Source: Selenomonadaceae bacterium
GTDB lineage: Bacteria > Bacillota > Negativicutes > Selenomonadales > Selenomonadaceae
DNA: 32,384 bases
Assembly (NCBI GenBank): GCA_016286075.1
Contig: JAEERZ010000001.1
Coordinates: 1-32,384, forward strand
Direction: 5' to 3'
Below, in pieces: positions 31,673-32,384 of the stretch (within the stretch, counting starts at the first letter, position 1; each line of letters starts with the position of its first letter). The notes under the pieces were generated by a model. That model searched no databases and was not told the origin of the DNA. It saw nothing but the letters and a program-made list of their open reading frames with translations. The position numbers and the translations under genes were made by a program.

Positions 31673-32384
31673 ATGGCAAAGCAGAAGTTTGACAGAAGCA
31701 AACCCCACGTTAACATCGGCACGATTGGTCACGTCGATCATGGTAAGACGACGCTGACGGCTGCAATCACGAAGGTGCTTGCTGAAAAGGGCAACGCGGA
31801 CTTCATGGATTACAACATGATTGATAAGGCTCCGGAGGAGCGCGAGCGCGGTATCACGATCAACACGGCGCACGTCGAGTATCAGACGGACAAGCGTCAT
31901 TATGCGCACGTTGACTGCCCGGGCCACGCCGATTATGTCAAGAACATGATCACCGGCGCCGCTCAGATGGACGGTGCGATCCTCGTCGTCAGCGCGGCTG
32001 ACGGCCCGATGCCGCAGACTCGCGAGCATATCCTGCTCGCCCGCCAGGTCGGCGTTCCGGCTATCGTTGTGTTCCTGAATAAGGTCGACCAGGTCGACGA
32101 TCCCGAGCTCCTCGAGCTCGTTGAGATGGAGGTTCGCGACCTCCTGACCGAGTATGAGTTCCCCGGCGACGAGATTCCGGTGGTTTCCGGCTCCGCTCTG
32201 AAGGCTCTCGAGGGCGACAAAGAGCAGCAGGAGAATATCATCAAGCTGATGGACGCTGTTGACGAGTACATCCCGACCCCGCAGCGCGACACCGAGAAGC
32301 CGTTCCTGATGCCGGTTGAGGACGTCATGACGATCACGGGCCGCGGCACGGTTGCCACGGGTCGCGTCGAGCGCGGCGAGCTGA
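31673..32384 (+). CDS. tuf: Elongation factor Tu, 5' part
   Basis: EF-Tu delivers aminoacyl-tRNA to the ribosome. The frame is open from the ATG at 31673 to the window edge, giving 237 residues out of about 395. Visible motifs are GHVDHGKTTLTAAITK (G1), RGITINTAHVEY (G2), DCPGHADYVKNMITGAAQMD (G3), NKVDQVDD (G4) and SGSALKALEG (G5). The start of domain 2 follows (TITGRGTVATGRVERGE). GGGAGG lies upstream of the start. It closes the visible str operon. Confidence 0.98.
   Translation, partial: MAKQKFDRSKPHVNIGTIGHVDHGKTTLTAAITKVLAEKGNADFMDYNMIDKAPEERERGITINTAHVEYQTDKRHYAHVDCPGHADYVKNMITGAAQMDGAILVVSAADGPMPQTREHILLARQVGVPAIVVFLNKVDQVDDPELLELVEMEVRDLLTEYEFPGDEIPVVSGSALKALEGDKEQQENIIKLMDAVDEYIPTPQRDTEKPFLMPVEDVMTITGRGTVATGRVERGEL

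Overview
The window is an ordinary chromosomal segment of a moderately GC-rich bacterium. It is almost entirely housekeeping genes, with good Shine-Dalgarno sites, several TTG/GTG starts and many short ATGA overlaps. The combination of MinD/MinE, RodA, a TIGR03960-type radical SAM protein with its DUF2344 partner, RNase G, an FMN riboswitch-controlled rib operon, AroH-type chorismate mutase and an L7Ae-like protein heading the str operon points to the Firmicutes. The best guess is a didermic Negativicute (Selenomonas/Dialister-like). That placement is inference from gene content and order, not from a marker search. No phage, IS transposase, CRISPR array, tRNA or rRNA was seen.

Layout. (1) 1-6110, plus strand: the 3' part of minD, then minE, a terminator, rodA, and a tightly coupled trio of radical SAM protein, DUF2344 protein and rng. 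(2) 6111-7147: rplS with its own promoter and leader hairpin, a strong terminator, then lepB. (3) 7139-10805: promoter, FMN riboswitch, intrinsic terminator and the complete riboflavin operon ribD-ribE-ribBA-ribH. (4) 10805-10959: a compact, highly palindromic non-coding element with imperfect terminal inverted repeats. (5) 10976-13924: a YfcE-type phosphodiesterase, Hsp33, and an unusual iron-sulfur/FMN dihydropyrimidine-dehydrogenase-like protein. (6) 13951-18701, minus strand: rpmB, a secreted or anchored SGNH hydrolase with Fn3-like repeats, a LysE-type exporter and glutamine-dependent NAD synthetase, with a 28-bp perfect inverted repeat between the last two. (7) 18783-28003, plus strand: ybaK, thrC, pckA, an exported glucosaminidase, an UbiB/ABC1 kinase-like protein, aroH, ridA and tkt. 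(8) 28004-32384: a 338-base AT-rich intergenic region holding a terminator, an 18-base imperfect direct repeat and a near-consensus promoter, then the str operon L7Ae-rpsL-rpsG-fusA-tuf, with tuf cut by the window edge.

How the parts work together: regions 1-2 serve division-site placement, wall elongation, RNA processing and secretion. Region 3 makes flavin under feedback control by FMN, and flavin is a probable cofactor of the FMN-barrel protein in region 5. Regions 6-7 hold cofactor, amino-acid and central-carbon enzymes. Region 8 is translation machinery.

I found no clear new multi-gene system. The items most worth a second look are the palindromic element after ribH, the 28-bp inverted repeat after nadE, the electron-donor-less dihydropyrimidine-dehydrogenase-like fusion, a chorismate mutase whose catalytic Glu position reads Gln, and the repeats ahead of the str operon.
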